NCBI RefSeq assembly: GCF_001400735.1
Contig: NZ_LJPW01000092.1
Span: 1-36,249, forward strand
From: Pseudomonas caricapapayae
GTDB taxonomy: Bacteria > Pseudomonadota > Gammaproteobacteria > Pseudomonadales > Pseudomonadaceae
Length of the DNA: 36,249 nucleotides
Direction: 5' to 3'
In this document: positions 15,224 through 22,984 of the stretch, in pieces
Position numbering within the stretch: position 1 is the stretch's first letter
How the letters are laid out: each line of letters starts with the position of its first letter
Notes under the pieces: model-generated
What the model was told of the DNA's origin: nothing
What the model saw: only the letters and a program-made list of their open reading frames with translations
The model's database searches: none
Translations under genes and position numbers: made by a program

Positions 15224-16732
15224 CTAGCGCTTGCCGGGAATTCCATATTTTCGCAAGCGGTGCGCAATGGCCGTGTGCGAAGTATGCAGGCGGTTGGCCA
15301 GCTGACGGGTAGACGGGTAGTCTGCGTAGAGCTTTTCGAGCAGATCCCGTTCGAAAGCTTCGACGGCATGTTCAAGGCTGTCTATCGAACTGTCGTTCTG
15401 ACGTGCTACCGCAGTGCCTGCAATGTCCAGATCGCCTATATCCACTTGAGTGTGTTCACAGATGGCAGCGGCGCGGAAAATCACGTTCTGCAATTGCCGT
15501 ACGTTGCCCGGCCAGCGATTGCCCAGCAGGGCAGGGTAGGTGCCATGTGCAAGCCGGCAAACCGGCCGCTGAATCTGGGCGCAGGCCTGCTCCATGAAGT
15601 AGCGGGCCAGTAACAGAATGTCCTGGCCTCGTTCACGCAGCGGCGGAACTTGCAGATTGAGGACGTTGAGACGGTAGAAAAGGTCCTCACGGAACGTCCC
15701 TTCACTGACCATTTTCTCCAGATCCCGATGGGTGGCGCTGAGAATACGCACATTGACCCTGACTTCCCGGTCCCCACCGACACGGCGAAAGCTGCCATCG
15801 TTTAGAAACCGCAACAGTTTGGCTTGCAGATAGGGCGACATTTCGCCGATTTCATCCAGAAACACGGTGCCCTGGTTGGCCAGCTCCATCAGCCCCGGCT
15901 TGCCACCGCGCTGAGCGCCGGTAAAGGCTCCGGGGGCGTAACCGAACAGTTCGCTTTCAGCGAGATTTTCCGGGAGCGCTGCGCAGTTCAGCGCCAGAAA
16001 CGGTTCGCCGTGGCGGGCGCTGCTGGCGTGGCAAGCCCGTGCTACCAGCTCTTTGCCAGTGCCGGTCTCGCCCTGAATCAGCAGCGGCGCGTCCAGTGCT
16101 GCCACACGCTGCGCTCTGGCCTTGAGCGTGCGGATTGCGGCAGAGTCGCCGAGCAGGGCATCGAAGCCTTCGGCGTAATCGTGATGTAACGCCGACAAGC
16201 GTTCGCCGATACGACTGGGCAGATAAAGGGTAATCAGCGCACCCGCTTCGGTGATCGGAGTGGCATCCAGCAGCAGTGCTTCACCGTTCAGCGTGATCTC
16301 GCGCAGCGGCAGACGAAAGCCGTTTTCCAGTAATGCGACGTGCAGGCTTGGGTCGCTGAACAGCTCACCAATCGATTCGCCTGCCGGTTCGCGACCGATC
16401 AGCGTGATAAGCGCAGGATTGGCCAGCAGCACATGCCCGGCGCTGTCCAGTGCCAGCACCGGGTCGGTCATGGCTGCAAGCAGCGCGTCCAGTTGCAGAT
16501 GGCGGCGCTGCCCCGGAAGGATGTCCACCACGGTGATCGCTTCCACACCGCGCACCCGGAACAACGCATCCTTGAGCTCTTCGAGCATCTGGTGGCTAAG
16601 GGTGGGCGCATCGATGTACACATTGGGCGGCACCATCTCCACCGCATCCAGATTCAGATTGCGTCCACCCAGAATCGCCAGCACTTCCTGGGTAATACCG
16701 ACGCGGTCGATGAAGCTGACATGGATGCGCAT
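15224..16732 (-). CDS. gcsR: GcsR-like TyrR-family sigma54-dependent activator
   Basis: A 502-residue enhancer-binding protein. It has an N-terminal ACT domain (about 1-70, MRIHVSFIDRVGITQEVLAI), a PAS-like domain (about 80-180), and an AAA+ sigma54-activator domain with Walker A GETGTGKE (221-228), the sigma54-contact loop GAFTGA (268-273) and a WPGNVRQL segment. It ends in a TyrR-type helix-turn-helix (STRQLANRLHTSHTAIAHRLRKYGI). In P. aeruginosa, GcsR binds glycine and activates the glycine-cleavage operon gcvH2-gcvP2-glyA2-sdaA-gcvT2; assignment here is from memory of that protein's N-terminus. PhhR is the alternative paralogue. The start is set by the ACT domain; a longer reading to 16852 would run into the repeat region. 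No gcv genes are in the window. Confidence 0.82.
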   Translation of the reverse strand: MRIHVSFIDRVGITQEVLAILGGRNLNLDAVEMVPPNVYIDAPTLSHQMLEELKDALFRVRGVEAITVVDILPGQRRHLQLDALLAAMTDPVLALDSAGHVLLANPALITLIGREPAGESIGELFSDPSLHVALLENGFRLPLREITLNGEALLLDATPITEAGALITLYLPSRIGERLSALHHDYAEGFDALLGDSAAIRTLKARAQRVAALDAPLLIQGETGTGKELVARACHASSARHGEPFLALNCAALPENLAESELFGYAPGAFTGAQRGGKPGLMELANQGTVFLDEIGEMSPYLQAKLLRFLNDGSFRRVGGDREVRVNVRILSATHRDLEKMVSEGTFREDLFYRLNVLNLQVPPLRERGQDILLLARYFMEQACAQIQRPVCRLAHGTYPALLGNRWPGNVRQLQNVIFRAAAICEHTQVDIGDLDIAGTAVARQNDSSIDSLEHAVEAFERDLLEKLYADYPSTRQLANRLHTSHTAIAHRLRKYGIPGKR

Positions 16733-16840
16733 GAGGCGTTGAAGGTTCGCGAGTGATGGGGCGGCAAGTATGCCTTGTGGCGGCGGGTTTGGTGAAATCC
16801 GCCGGTGAGCCTGGGCACGGTAGTGTTCTCCCAGGCAGTT

Positions 16841-16944
16841 CTCGTTACGCACGCTCCAGCGTGGGAATGTCCTGGGTTACGCTCTGCGTCACATATCTGT
16901 GGCGCGTCGTGCGTTCAAGACAGGACGCAGAGCGTGGGCATGAC
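16841..16944. repeat. REP-like palindromic repeat cluster (Pseudomonas type)
   Basis: Short GC-rich elements of the type scattered between genes in P. syringae: CACGCTCCAGCGTGGGAATG (16850-16869), then ACGCTCTGCGTC (16879-16890), which is perfectly inverted as GACGCAGAGCGT (16924-16935) and continues GGGCATGAC. The inverted pair has a 33-base centre. A further 7-bp stem (GCCTGGG 16809-16815 / CCCAGGC 16830-16836) lies just left. Such elements are spread by RAYT transposases and can affect mRNA 3' ends. They sit between the gcsR-like and DUF5064 genes; no gene is seen from 16733 to 16968. Confidence 0.7.
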
Positions 16945-16968
16945 AGCCTGAAGCTCAAGCCCGAAGCG

Positions 16969-17325
16969 CTACTCCAGATGCTCCGGCTTCACCGGCTCGC
17001 CTGACCTGACGTGGAGTTTGTCGCGAATGTCCGCAAACATTCGGTCGTAGTCCTTGTGTTGGGCGATGGGCAGTGAGGCCGAGTTCGGCAGGCCGTGTCT
17101 TATGGCAATGCGGCTTGCATCGTGAGCAAAGTTGAAGGCCAGATCACGGGTCAGCTGGAATTGCTCTTCGAACGGCTTGCCGTTGATTTCACCCTTCATG
17201 GTGAAGTGCACGCAAGTGCCATCTTTCGGGTCTTCGTTCACTTCATAGCTCAGGTGAATGTCGTAGCTGATATCCGTAGGCTGCAACGCCACGTGAGTGA
17301 GATGCAGATGGCCTGGCTCGTACAT
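16969..17325 (-). CDS. DUF5064 family protein
   Basis: A 118-residue soluble protein beginning MYEPGHLHLTHVALQP, with alternating beta strands (ISYDIHLSYEV, CVHFTMKGEI, FEEQFQLTRDLAFNFAHDASRIA). This matches the small DUF5064 family that is essentially confined to Pseudomonas. Its function is unknown. GGAGCACCTCC precedes the ATG at 17325. It lies 79 bases downstream of the YbaN-like gene on the same strand, so it may share a transcript with the heme genes, but no functional link is apparent. Confidence 0.8.
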   Translation of the reverse strand: MYEPGHLHLTHVALQPTDISYDIHLSYEVNEDPKDGTCVHFTMKGEINGKPFEEQFQLTRDLAFNFAHDASRIAIRHGLPNSASLPIAQHKDYDRMFADIRDKLHVRSGEPVKPEHLE

Positions 17326-17404
17326 GGAGGTGCTCCATCAAGTGATGAGTGTGTTCAGTCAGACACTGCACGCATCTGCGCAGTTCAGCCCGGTGCATGT
17401 CTAC

Positions 17405-17863
17405 TCAGCGATTGTCCCTGCCGGGTTCCGGCCTCGACCAGATCCATAGATTGCCCAGTGCCATGCCCGTAAGGGCCAGATACAGCCACCAGGCGTGGCC
17501 GATCAGGCTCAGCATCACCACAGCGCAGACGAGCATACTGATGGTGGCGCTGATCTTGGCCTTGCGGGCGACCAGCCTGCCGTTACGCCAGTTGTACAGA
17601 ATCGGTCCGAATACACGGTGGTTTTCCAGCCAGGCATTCAGGCGCGGCGAGCTGCGTGTCGCAGCCCAGGCCGCGAGCAGAATGAACTCGGTGGTCGGCA
17701 GGCCGGGGATGAAGATCGCAACAATGCCTATGCCGAGGGCGACATACGCGAGAATGCCGTATAAAAGGCGTGAAAGTCTTGAGCCGGGTGGTTTGTACGT
17801 CATGGTCTCTACAGGCAGGTTCGGGGAGCCCGGCCAGCTTAACAGCACCGGGCGTTTTTTCAT
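17405..17863 (-). CDS. YbaN/DUF454 family inner-membrane protein
   Basis: A 152-residue membrane protein with the DUF454 signature: helix GILAYVALGIGIVAIFIPGLPTTEFILLAAW (about 34-65), RSSPRLNAWLENHRVFGPIL, and two C-terminal helices (about 105-140). E. coli YbaN is 125 residues; the extra N-terminal part here is about 28-35 residues. The start at 17863 gives an ATGA overlap with the heme oxygenase stop, implying coupled translation; MTYKPP at 17803 is an alternative with a weak ribosome site. The molecular role of DUF454 is unknown. Tight coupling to a heme oxygenase suggests a role in heme or iron homeostasis at the membrane, which is inference. Confidence 0.85.
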   Translation of the reverse strand: MKKRPVLLSWPGSPNLPVETMTYKPPGSRLSRLLYGILAYVALGIGIVAIFIPGLPTTEFILLAAWAATRSSPRLNAWLENHRVFGPILYNWRNGRLVARKAKISATISMLVCAVVMLSLIGHAWWLYLALTGMALGNLWIWSRPEPGRDNR

Positions 17864-18474
17864 GCCTGTGCCATGTCCGCAACCGGGGCATGGGCGTAGG
17901 CGTACTGCAGCAGGACGCTGAAGCGCTCGAATGCAGCGATGGCACCCCGATCCAGTTCTGCCTCCTGTTCTGCGGTCAGTGTCAGCTCATCAAGCGCGCC
18001 GACAAAGGCTTTCCAGCCCGCAGCACGGCCTCCCGCAGGCTCACCCAAATGGCGTGCGCCAAAGCTGTGGTTCAGGTTCAAGGCTTCGGCGCGTTTGATC
18101 AGAAACGCGGCACCCAGCTTGGAACCTTCGGAGACGAACAGCCAGCCGAGTGCCTCTGCGGTACTCGAACCTTGCACGGCGCCAGCCACCGGTGGGGGAA
18201 TGTCCACGTTCAGGTCCGAAAGGTCCGCTCTGGCCTGTGCAGCCCGGCAGCGTGCCGGCAGGTCGCTGATGATTGCCTGGAGCGCAGGCTCGTTGTACAG
18301 GCTTTGCAGCTCCGCCTGGAAAAGGTATTGAGCGACCACGAAACGTGCGTAGCTGGCGAGGGTTTCAAACGGTGCGTGAGCCTTGACCGCCTTGTCGAGC
18401 GTTTCATGCGGCGCGTGAGTGATCTGATTCAGGCGTTGTGAACGCGAGGTCGGTCGGTTCTGATCAAGAGTCAT
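17860..18474 (-). CDS. hemO: Heme oxygenase (PigA/HemO type)
   Basis: A 204-residue soluble enzyme that opens heme to biliverdin, CO and Fe(II) for iron release. It resembles P. aeruginosa PigA/HemO: SQRLNQITHAPHETLD holds the probable proximal His (HAPHETL), ARFVVAQYLFQ follows, and EALGWLFVSEGSKLGAAFL is the distal-helix region with the flexible Gly-rich turn; GARHLGEPAGGRAAGWKAFV is also conserved. The ATG at 18474 follows AAGGAAG; a longer in-frame reading would start inside the upstream terminator region. Upstream lie the receptor, FecR and FecI genes; downstream YbaN overlaps by four bases. A terminator 63 bases upstream separates it partly from the receptor gene. Confidence 0.92.
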   Translation of the reverse strand: MTLDQNRPTSRSQRLNQITHAPHETLDKAVKAHAPFETLASYARFVVAQYLFQAELQSLYNEPALQAIISDLPARCRAAQARADLSDLNVDIPPPVAGAVQGSSTAEALGWLFVSEGSKLGAAFLIKRAEALNLNHSFGARHLGEPAGGRAAGWKAFVGALDELTLTAEQEAELDRGAIAAFERFSVLLQYAYAHAPVADMAQA

Positions 18475-18536
18475 GGAATTCTTCCTTGCTGAAAAAGGGG
18501 CTTGTTGAATAGACGAATGGCCAGGCCCGAACGCGT

Positions 18537-18571
18537 AAAAAAAACCTGTCGCCGACACATTCGGCGACGGG
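18537..18571 (-). terminator. Intrinsic terminator after the TonB-dependent receptor gene
   Basis: Minus strand: an 8-bp perfect stem (GTCGCCGA / TCGGCGAC) with a 5-base loop, extended by wobble and GC pairs, then an uninterrupted run of eight T (18544-18537). It starts 20 bases beyond the receptor stop and lies 63 bases before the heme oxygenase start. Confidence 0.85.
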
Positions 18572-18590
18572 CTTTCAGTTGCTTTCGGGC

Positions 18591-21170
18591 TCAGATATCC
18601 CACACCAGGTTGACGCTGAAGTTGCGCCCCGGCTGAGTCAGACGATCCAGGTTGGCGGGCGCGGTTACACCTGCTTCTCCCACGCCGTCGTAGCCGCGCA
18701 CATCGTCCCAGAGCCAGTATTTTTTGTCGGTCAGGTTGTACAGGCCTGCATTCAAGGTCACATCGTCGCTGACCTTGTAGTAGCCGGTCAGGTCCAGAAT
18801 GCCGAACCCTGGTGTCTTGAATTGGCTGGAGGTGCCGTCCGGCGTGTGGAAGTTGCTGTCGTCCACGCGATTCTTGCGCTTGACCAGCGTCCAGCTCAGC
18901 AGGCCGCCGTAGTCGTTCTGCTCATAACCCATGCCGATAACACCGGTCAGCGGGTTGACACTGTTGATCGGCTCGCCGGTGTCATTGTTGCGGCCCTGCA
19001 CGTAGGCAATCGATGCCTGGCTGTAGAGACCGTTCGGTGCGCCGAGGCTGTCGAGGTCGAGGCGACCCTTGAGTTCGGCCCCTTTCAGCGTGGCATGCTT
19101 GATGTTGTTGGACTGGAACGTGAGCTCGTTGTAACCGGGAGTGATGGCGTCCTCGTTGATGAAATCACGGTATTTGTTGTAGAACACTGCGATGTCGAAC
19201 GAGCCGGATTCGAAGCGGCCGCGCAGGCCGGTTTCATAACTTTTGCTGGTCTCGGGCTCCAGGTTCGGGTTGGGTTCGACCACGTAGCCAGCCGTCGGGT
19301 TTTCGAAGCGCCCGTAAAGCGACTTGGCCGACGGTGTGCGGAAGCCCTCGGCATACTGGCCGTACCAGGTGTAGGCGTCGCTGAGCGCATAGGTCACGCC
19401 GAACTTGGGCGACAGACGATGCCAGGTCCGGGTTTCATCGTTCGCCTGAGCCGGGTCGGTCAAGCTGACCGATCTGAGAAATTGCGAGGTGAACTTCGGA
19501 TCGAGCCGGGTGTGGTCGTAACGTACACCGGGCATGAAGGTCCAGTCGTTCCAGCTGATCTGATCCTGTGCGAACAGCGCATAGCTGGTGATGGTCGGGT
19601 CCGGGAAATCACTCGTTGCGGCCAGCCGGTCGCTCGGGCTGTCTGCGCCGACCACGCGGCAGGAGCCGAATACGCGCGCACAGGTCCCGCTGCCGCTGCG
19701 CAGTCCGGTGACTTTCTGCTGCTTGACCGTCGTGCCGTAGGTCAGCACATGGTCCGTGCTGGCAAGCGAGAATGCCTTGTCCAGCTGGGCATCGAATACC
19801 CACTGCTTTTCCTGATAGTGCGTGTCGCGGTCACGAATGACGTCTCGGGAGAACGGAAAATAACGTTCCCGAGTGCTCTGATCGGTCTTCGCGGTCTGGT
19901 AGTTCAGGCTCCACTTGACGTTGTCGACCAGCAGACTGTCGAGGGCGAAGCTGTTTTCGATGCCGAAGCGCTCGCGGGTGATAGTGTCGTTACCTTCGCG
20001 CGACTGGTACATGCCCAGCCCGCTGCCGTTGGTGAATGGGCCGCCGACTGCGCTTTTCAGATTGCTGTCACGGTCGTCCTTGTACTTCTCGTAGGCCAGA
20101 GCCAGGCGCGAACCGTCACCGTAGTTCCAGCCCAGTTTGGCCAGAATGTTGGTACTGCGTGCGTCCTGAGGGTTGGCTTCGGTGCGGCTCAGGCCGTTGC
20201 CACCGGTGCTGCCATGCGATTCGGTTTCATGACCATTGCGCTGGCTCAGGTGCAGCAAGGCGTCGAACTCGCCCAGTCGCCCTGCGACGGTGGCTGAATT
20301 GAGCCAGCTTTGGTCTGCCGAGCTGTAGCCGGTTTTCAGGCGCGCGCCGACGTCCTTGTCCGGCTTGATGATGTCGTCCGGGTCCAGTGTGTAATAGCTG
20401 ACTACGCCACCAATCGCGCTGCTGCCGTACAGCGCAGACGCGGGGCCGCGGAGGATTTCCACGCGCTTGACGATCTCCGGGTCGACGTAGTTGCGATGGG
20501 TCTGCGCATAAGGTCCGGTGAAAAAGCTGTCAGGAACCTCGACGCCGTCGACCTGAGTCAGGATCCGGTTGCCATCGATACCGCGGATGTTATAGCCGGT
20601 CGTGCCTGCCCGTTGTCCTGCGCCGCCCACCGAAACCCCTGGCTCGTAGCGAACCAGATCGCGAAGGGTGTTGACATTGCTGCGGTCCAGTTCTGCACGG
20701 GAATGTATGCTGACGGTGCTCGGCACCGTGACGACATCCTGAGCCTGACGCGTGGCGCTGACGGTTATCTGGTCGAGCGCCATGACACCGGCAGCCGCGG
20801 TGCGCTTTTCCAGGACTACCGTGTTGTTGCCCGGATTGCGGTAGCTCAGCGAAGTGCCAGCCAGCATGTTGTCCAGCGCCTGTGCGGCGCTCAGGTTGCC
20901 GCGAGCGCCTGGAGAGATGACGTTTTGAGCCAGCTCCGCTGGCATGCCCACCTGCCATCCGGTCACGCGGCTGAACTCGTTCAGGGCCGACACCAGCGGT
21001 TGCTGGCCGATCGAGAATCGGTAGGTGCCTGACGGGTGCGCCGGCCGGGTACTTTCACTGGCCGCGCTGGCGGTCTGCGTCTGCAGGCTGGCACCCAGCA
21101 CCGCAAGGGTCAGCAAAGAAAGCGTGAGCCGTGCGCGCGATCGGGCGGCAGGCGTGAACGTGGATGACAT
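18591..21170 (-). CDS. TonB-dependent heme/hemoprotein receptor with signalling (STN) domain (HxuA-like)
   Basis: An 859-residue outer-membrane receptor. A signal peptide (about 1-36) is followed by an STN domain (about 48-110, FSIGQQPLVSALNEFSRVTGWQV), which in transducers contacts a FecR protein. The plug (about 130-250) includes ITVSATR, the VRYEPGVSV motif, NIRGIDGNRI, VDGVEVPD and VEILRGPASALYGSSAIGG. The barrel runs to the C-terminus and contains the heme-receptor boxes EGFRTPSAKSLYGRF and NPNLEPE. The ATG at 21170 follows GGGAG. FecR and FecI homologues lie upstream and heme oxygenase downstream, which supports heme as ligand. The layout matches Hxu-type cell-surface signalling systems. 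No His is present between the FRAP-like and NPNL boxes. Confidence 0.9.
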   Translation of the reverse strand: MSSTFTPAARSRARLTLSLLTLAVLGASLQTQTASAASESTRPAHPSGTYRFSIGQQPLVSALNEFSRVTGWQVGMPAELAQNVISPGARGNLSAAQALDNMLAGTSLSYRNPGNNTVVLEKRTAAAGVMALDQITVSATRQAQDVVTVPSTVSIHSRAELDRSNVNTLRDLVRYEPGVSVGGAGQRAGTTGYNIRGIDGNRILTQVDGVEVPDSFFTGPYAQTHRNYVDPEIVKRVEILRGPASALYGSSAIGGVVSYYTLDPDDIIKPDKDVGARLKTGYSSADQSWLNSATVAGRLGEFDALLHLSQRNGHETESHGSTGGNGLSRTEANPQDARSTNILAKLGWNYGDGSRLALAYEKYKDDRDSNLKSAVGGPFTNGSGLGMYQSREGNDTITRERFGIENSFALDSLLVDNVKWSLNYQTAKTDQSTRERYFPFSRDVIRDRDTHYQEKQWVFDAQLDKAFSLASTDHVLTYGTTVKQQKVTGLRSGSGTCARVFGSCRVVGADSPSDRLAATSDFPDPTITSYALFAQDQISWNDWTFMPGVRYDHTRLDPKFTSQFLRSVSLTDPAQANDETRTWHRLSPKFGVTYALSDAYTWYGQYAEGFRTPSAKSLYGRFENPTAGYVVEPNPNLEPETSKSYETGLRGRFESGSFDIAVFYNKYRDFINEDAITPGYNELTFQSNNIKHATLKGAELKGRLDLDSLGAPNGLYSQASIAYVQGRNNDTGEPINSVNPLTGVIGMGYEQNDYGGLLSWTLVKRKNRVDDSNFHTPDGTSSQFKTPGFGILDLTGYYKVSDDVTLNAGLYNLTDKKYWLWDDVRGYDGVGEAGVTAPANLDRLTQPGRNFSVNLVWDI

Positions 21171-21219
21171 CGGTAGCGCTCCCTGGGGTATTGCTCGTCA
21201 TAGTGTTTACAGACTGTTT

Positions 21220-21238
21220 CAAAATGAGAATCAGTTGC
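21220..21238 (-). promoter_or_regulatory. Fur-box-like site upstream of the receptor gene
   Basis: The core AATGAGAATCAGTTGC matches about 12 of 16 positions of the 19-bp Fur consensus core (AATGATAATCATTATC). It is about 50 bases upstream of the receptor ATG and before the FecR gene end, where the receptor promoter is expected. Confidence 0.55.
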
Positions 21239-21291
21239 ATTGGCTATGACTAGACGAACGGGCAGTCGCTATCGAGTAAAAAAACTTTCCT

Positions 21292-22257
21292 TCAGTTGAG
21301 AATCACCAGTGCGGGCATTTCATGAAGGCTTGCCGAGGTGATCTGTGCCAGCGAGCGTACTACGTCAAGCGGGCTGTCCAGACGGTAGTTGCCGGTTACC
21401 GCAATACGATCCAGCTGCGCATTGGTGCTGATGATCCAGCCGGGATAGTAACGGCGCAGTTCAGCCAGTACCTCACTGAGCGGGCAGTTGTCGAAGATCA
21501 GTCGGCCTTGTACCCAGGCGAAGTCCTGGGTCGGGTCGAGCTTTTCACGGTGCCCGAAACCTGCGGGGCCGACGCGAACGCTTTCTCCGGCGCCCAGACT
21601 GACGCTGGAGTCGCCGCGCGTGGCGCGCACGTCGACGGCACCGCGCTGCACGCGCACTTGCGCAACACCGTTCAGGTAACGTACGGAAAATTCGGTGCTG
21701 TTGGCGCTCATGCGCACCGGTCCCGCTTCGATTTCTAGTGGCCGTCCCGATCTGGCCGTTACGTCGAAGAAGGCCTCACCCTGATACAGGCGTGCGGAAC
21801 GCTGCTGGTCACCGATCTGGCTGGAGAAGGCCGAGTCGGTGTTGAGCAGCACCTTCGATCCGTCTGCCAGTTCCAGGCGCTGGCGTTCGCCCACGACGGT
21901 CAGGTGGTCGGCCTGCAGGCGCAGGGGCAGATTGCTGAAACTGAACAGTCCCAACAGTAGCACCGCTGCAGTTGCCAGCGGTTTCCAGTGCGGGCGGACA
22001 CGTTGCCAGACCGATGGCTTGCGGGGCAGTGCGATGCGTTCGGCGGCATGCTCGACCTGCGGTGAATTCCAGAGCGTGCTGGCCTTGTCGAAGGCAAGTG
22101 CGTGTTCGGGGTCGGCATTCAGCCATTCCTGAAAACGAGCCAGCCGGATATCGTCCGCGTCTTCCAGTTCGATCAGCCAGCTCAGCGCCTGATCCATTGC
22201 AGCATTGCTCAACACGTCCTGCGCCATCGCGTGCGGGCGTTCTGTCTTCGGGGCCAC
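21292..22257 (-). CDS. FecR-family anti-sigma regulator
   Basis: A 321-residue inner-membrane regulator. An N-terminal cytoplasmic anti-sigma domain (DUF4880-like, about 12-55, ALSWLIELEDADDIRLARFQ with EWLNADPEHALAFDKA) is followed by one membrane helix (about 92-108, PLATAAVLLLGLFSFSNL) and a periplasmic FecR domain (about 115-210). The C-terminal part (about 250-321) should contact the receptor STN domain. I chose the GTG at 22257 because GAGGAA lies 5 bases before it; a TTG at 22272 would place that site inside the gene. It lies 59 bases after the sigma-factor gene and before the receptor, the usual order in cell-surface signalling cassettes. Confidence 0.9.
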   Translation of the reverse strand: MAPKTERPHAMAQDVLSNAAMDQALSWLIELEDADDIRLARFQEWLNADPEHALAFDKASTLWNSPQVEHAAERIALPRKPSVWQRVRPHWKPLATAAVLLLGLFSFSNLPLRLQADHLTVVGERQRLELADGSKVLLNTDSAFSSQIGDQQRSARLYQGEAFFDVTARSGRPLEIEAGPVRMSANSTEFSVRYLNGVAQVRVQRGAVDVRATRGDSSVSLGAGESVRVGPAGFGHREKLDPTQDFAWVQGRLIFDNCPLSEVLAELRRYYPGWIISTNAQLDRIAVTGNYRLDSPLDVVRSLAQITSASLHEMPALVILN

Positions 22258-22316
22258 GGTGTTCCTCGGCAATCCTGAAACTGTATCGGTGAGAGTCTGG
22301 CAGCGTGCGGCAGGGT

Positions 22317-22835
22317 TCAGGGCGGGTCAAGTCTTGAAAGGACCCCAACGCAAATCGCCATGATCAGTTTCAGCTCTTTCTGGACGGTGCTGGCAGACAC
22401 CTGCAATTGCTCGGCAATTTCCAGGTAACTGCGGCCCTCCAGCCGATTGAGGGTAAATATTTTCTGCTGGCGGGGGCTCAACGTGCCCAGGCTGACGCTC
22501 AGGCTTTCAAGCAGACGCTTGGCATGCGCAGCATTTTCAGGCGAGCCCAGCTGGGCCACGACGCTTTCCAGTCGGGCGGGAGAAACGTCTTCAAGCATGG
22601 TCCGGTCATGAATGCGCCGTGCGCGCAAATGGTCCAGCGCCAGATTGCGAGCGGTCTGAAAGACGAAGGGTTCAAGATGATTGACGGGGTGTTCGGTCAA
22701 TGCGCGACTGACACGCAGCCAGGTTTCCTGAAGCAGGTCCTCGGCAGCACTTTGATTGCCGACCATGCGATGCAGGGTACGTAACAGGACTGGGCGCTGG
22801 GCCAGAAAGACATCGTTGAAGCGTGACTGCGACAC
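22317..22835 (-). CDS. FecI-family ECF sigma factor
   Basis: A sigma70 region-2 and region-4 protein of about 172 residues: FNDVFLAQRPVLLRTLHRMVGNQSAAEDLLQETWLRV (region 2.1-2.2), FVFQTARNLALDHLRARR (region 2.3-2.4), and LSPRQQKIFTLNRLEGRSYLEIAEQLQVSASTVQKEL (region 4, helix-turn-helix). It directs transcription of the receptor gene when the FecR protein relays the ligand signal. An ATG at 22880 would lie within a Fur box and add residues not usual in the family, so I prefer the GTG at 22835 (SQSRFNDVFL), although its ribosome site is weak. It is immediately downstream of gap on the same strand but has its own Fur-type promoter region. Confidence 0.88.
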   Translation of the reverse strand: MSQSRFNDVFLAQRPVLLRTLHRMVGNQSAAEDLLQETWLRVSRALTEHPVNHLEPFVFQTARNLALDHLRARRIHDRTMLEDVSPARLESVVAQLGSPENAAHAKRLLESLSVSLGTLSPRQQKIFTLNRLEGRSYLEIAEQLQVSASTVQKELKLIMAICVGVLSRLDPP

Positions 22836-22859
22836 AGAGAGGCCCGACCGGAGATGTGA

Positions 22860-22878
22860 GCAAATGATAATGCTTCTC
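22860..22878 (-). promoter_or_regulatory. Fur box at the ECF sigma-factor promoter
   Basis: AATGATAATGCTTCTC (22863-22878) keeps the first half AATGATAAT exactly and matches about 13 of 16 core positions of the Fur consensus. It lies 25-43 bases upstream of the preferred GTG start at 22835, so iron repression of the sigma factor is likely. Confidence 0.7.
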
Positions 22879-22984
22879 ATCTTCGGGTCGGGTCAAGCCT
22901 GCATCTGTAAATATTTATCTGTGTACGTTTTCTCACTCAGCCTGCATCGGCGCTGACTCGTTTTTTGCGAGGCTACGCACTGCG

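Noticed and set aside
16733..16852. N-terminal extension of the GcsR-like protein to 16852
   Set aside because: The ACT domain begins right at the Met at 16732, and the extension would enter the REP-like repeat.
18579..20297. Plus-strand 572-residue reading frame
   Set aside because: Fully antisense to the TonB-dependent receptor, which has clear motifs end to end; high-GC third positions explain the long open frame.
22950..22975. Terminator after gap
   Set aside because: Only a 4-bp stem (CTCG/CGAG) around a T-run is visible; too weak to call.
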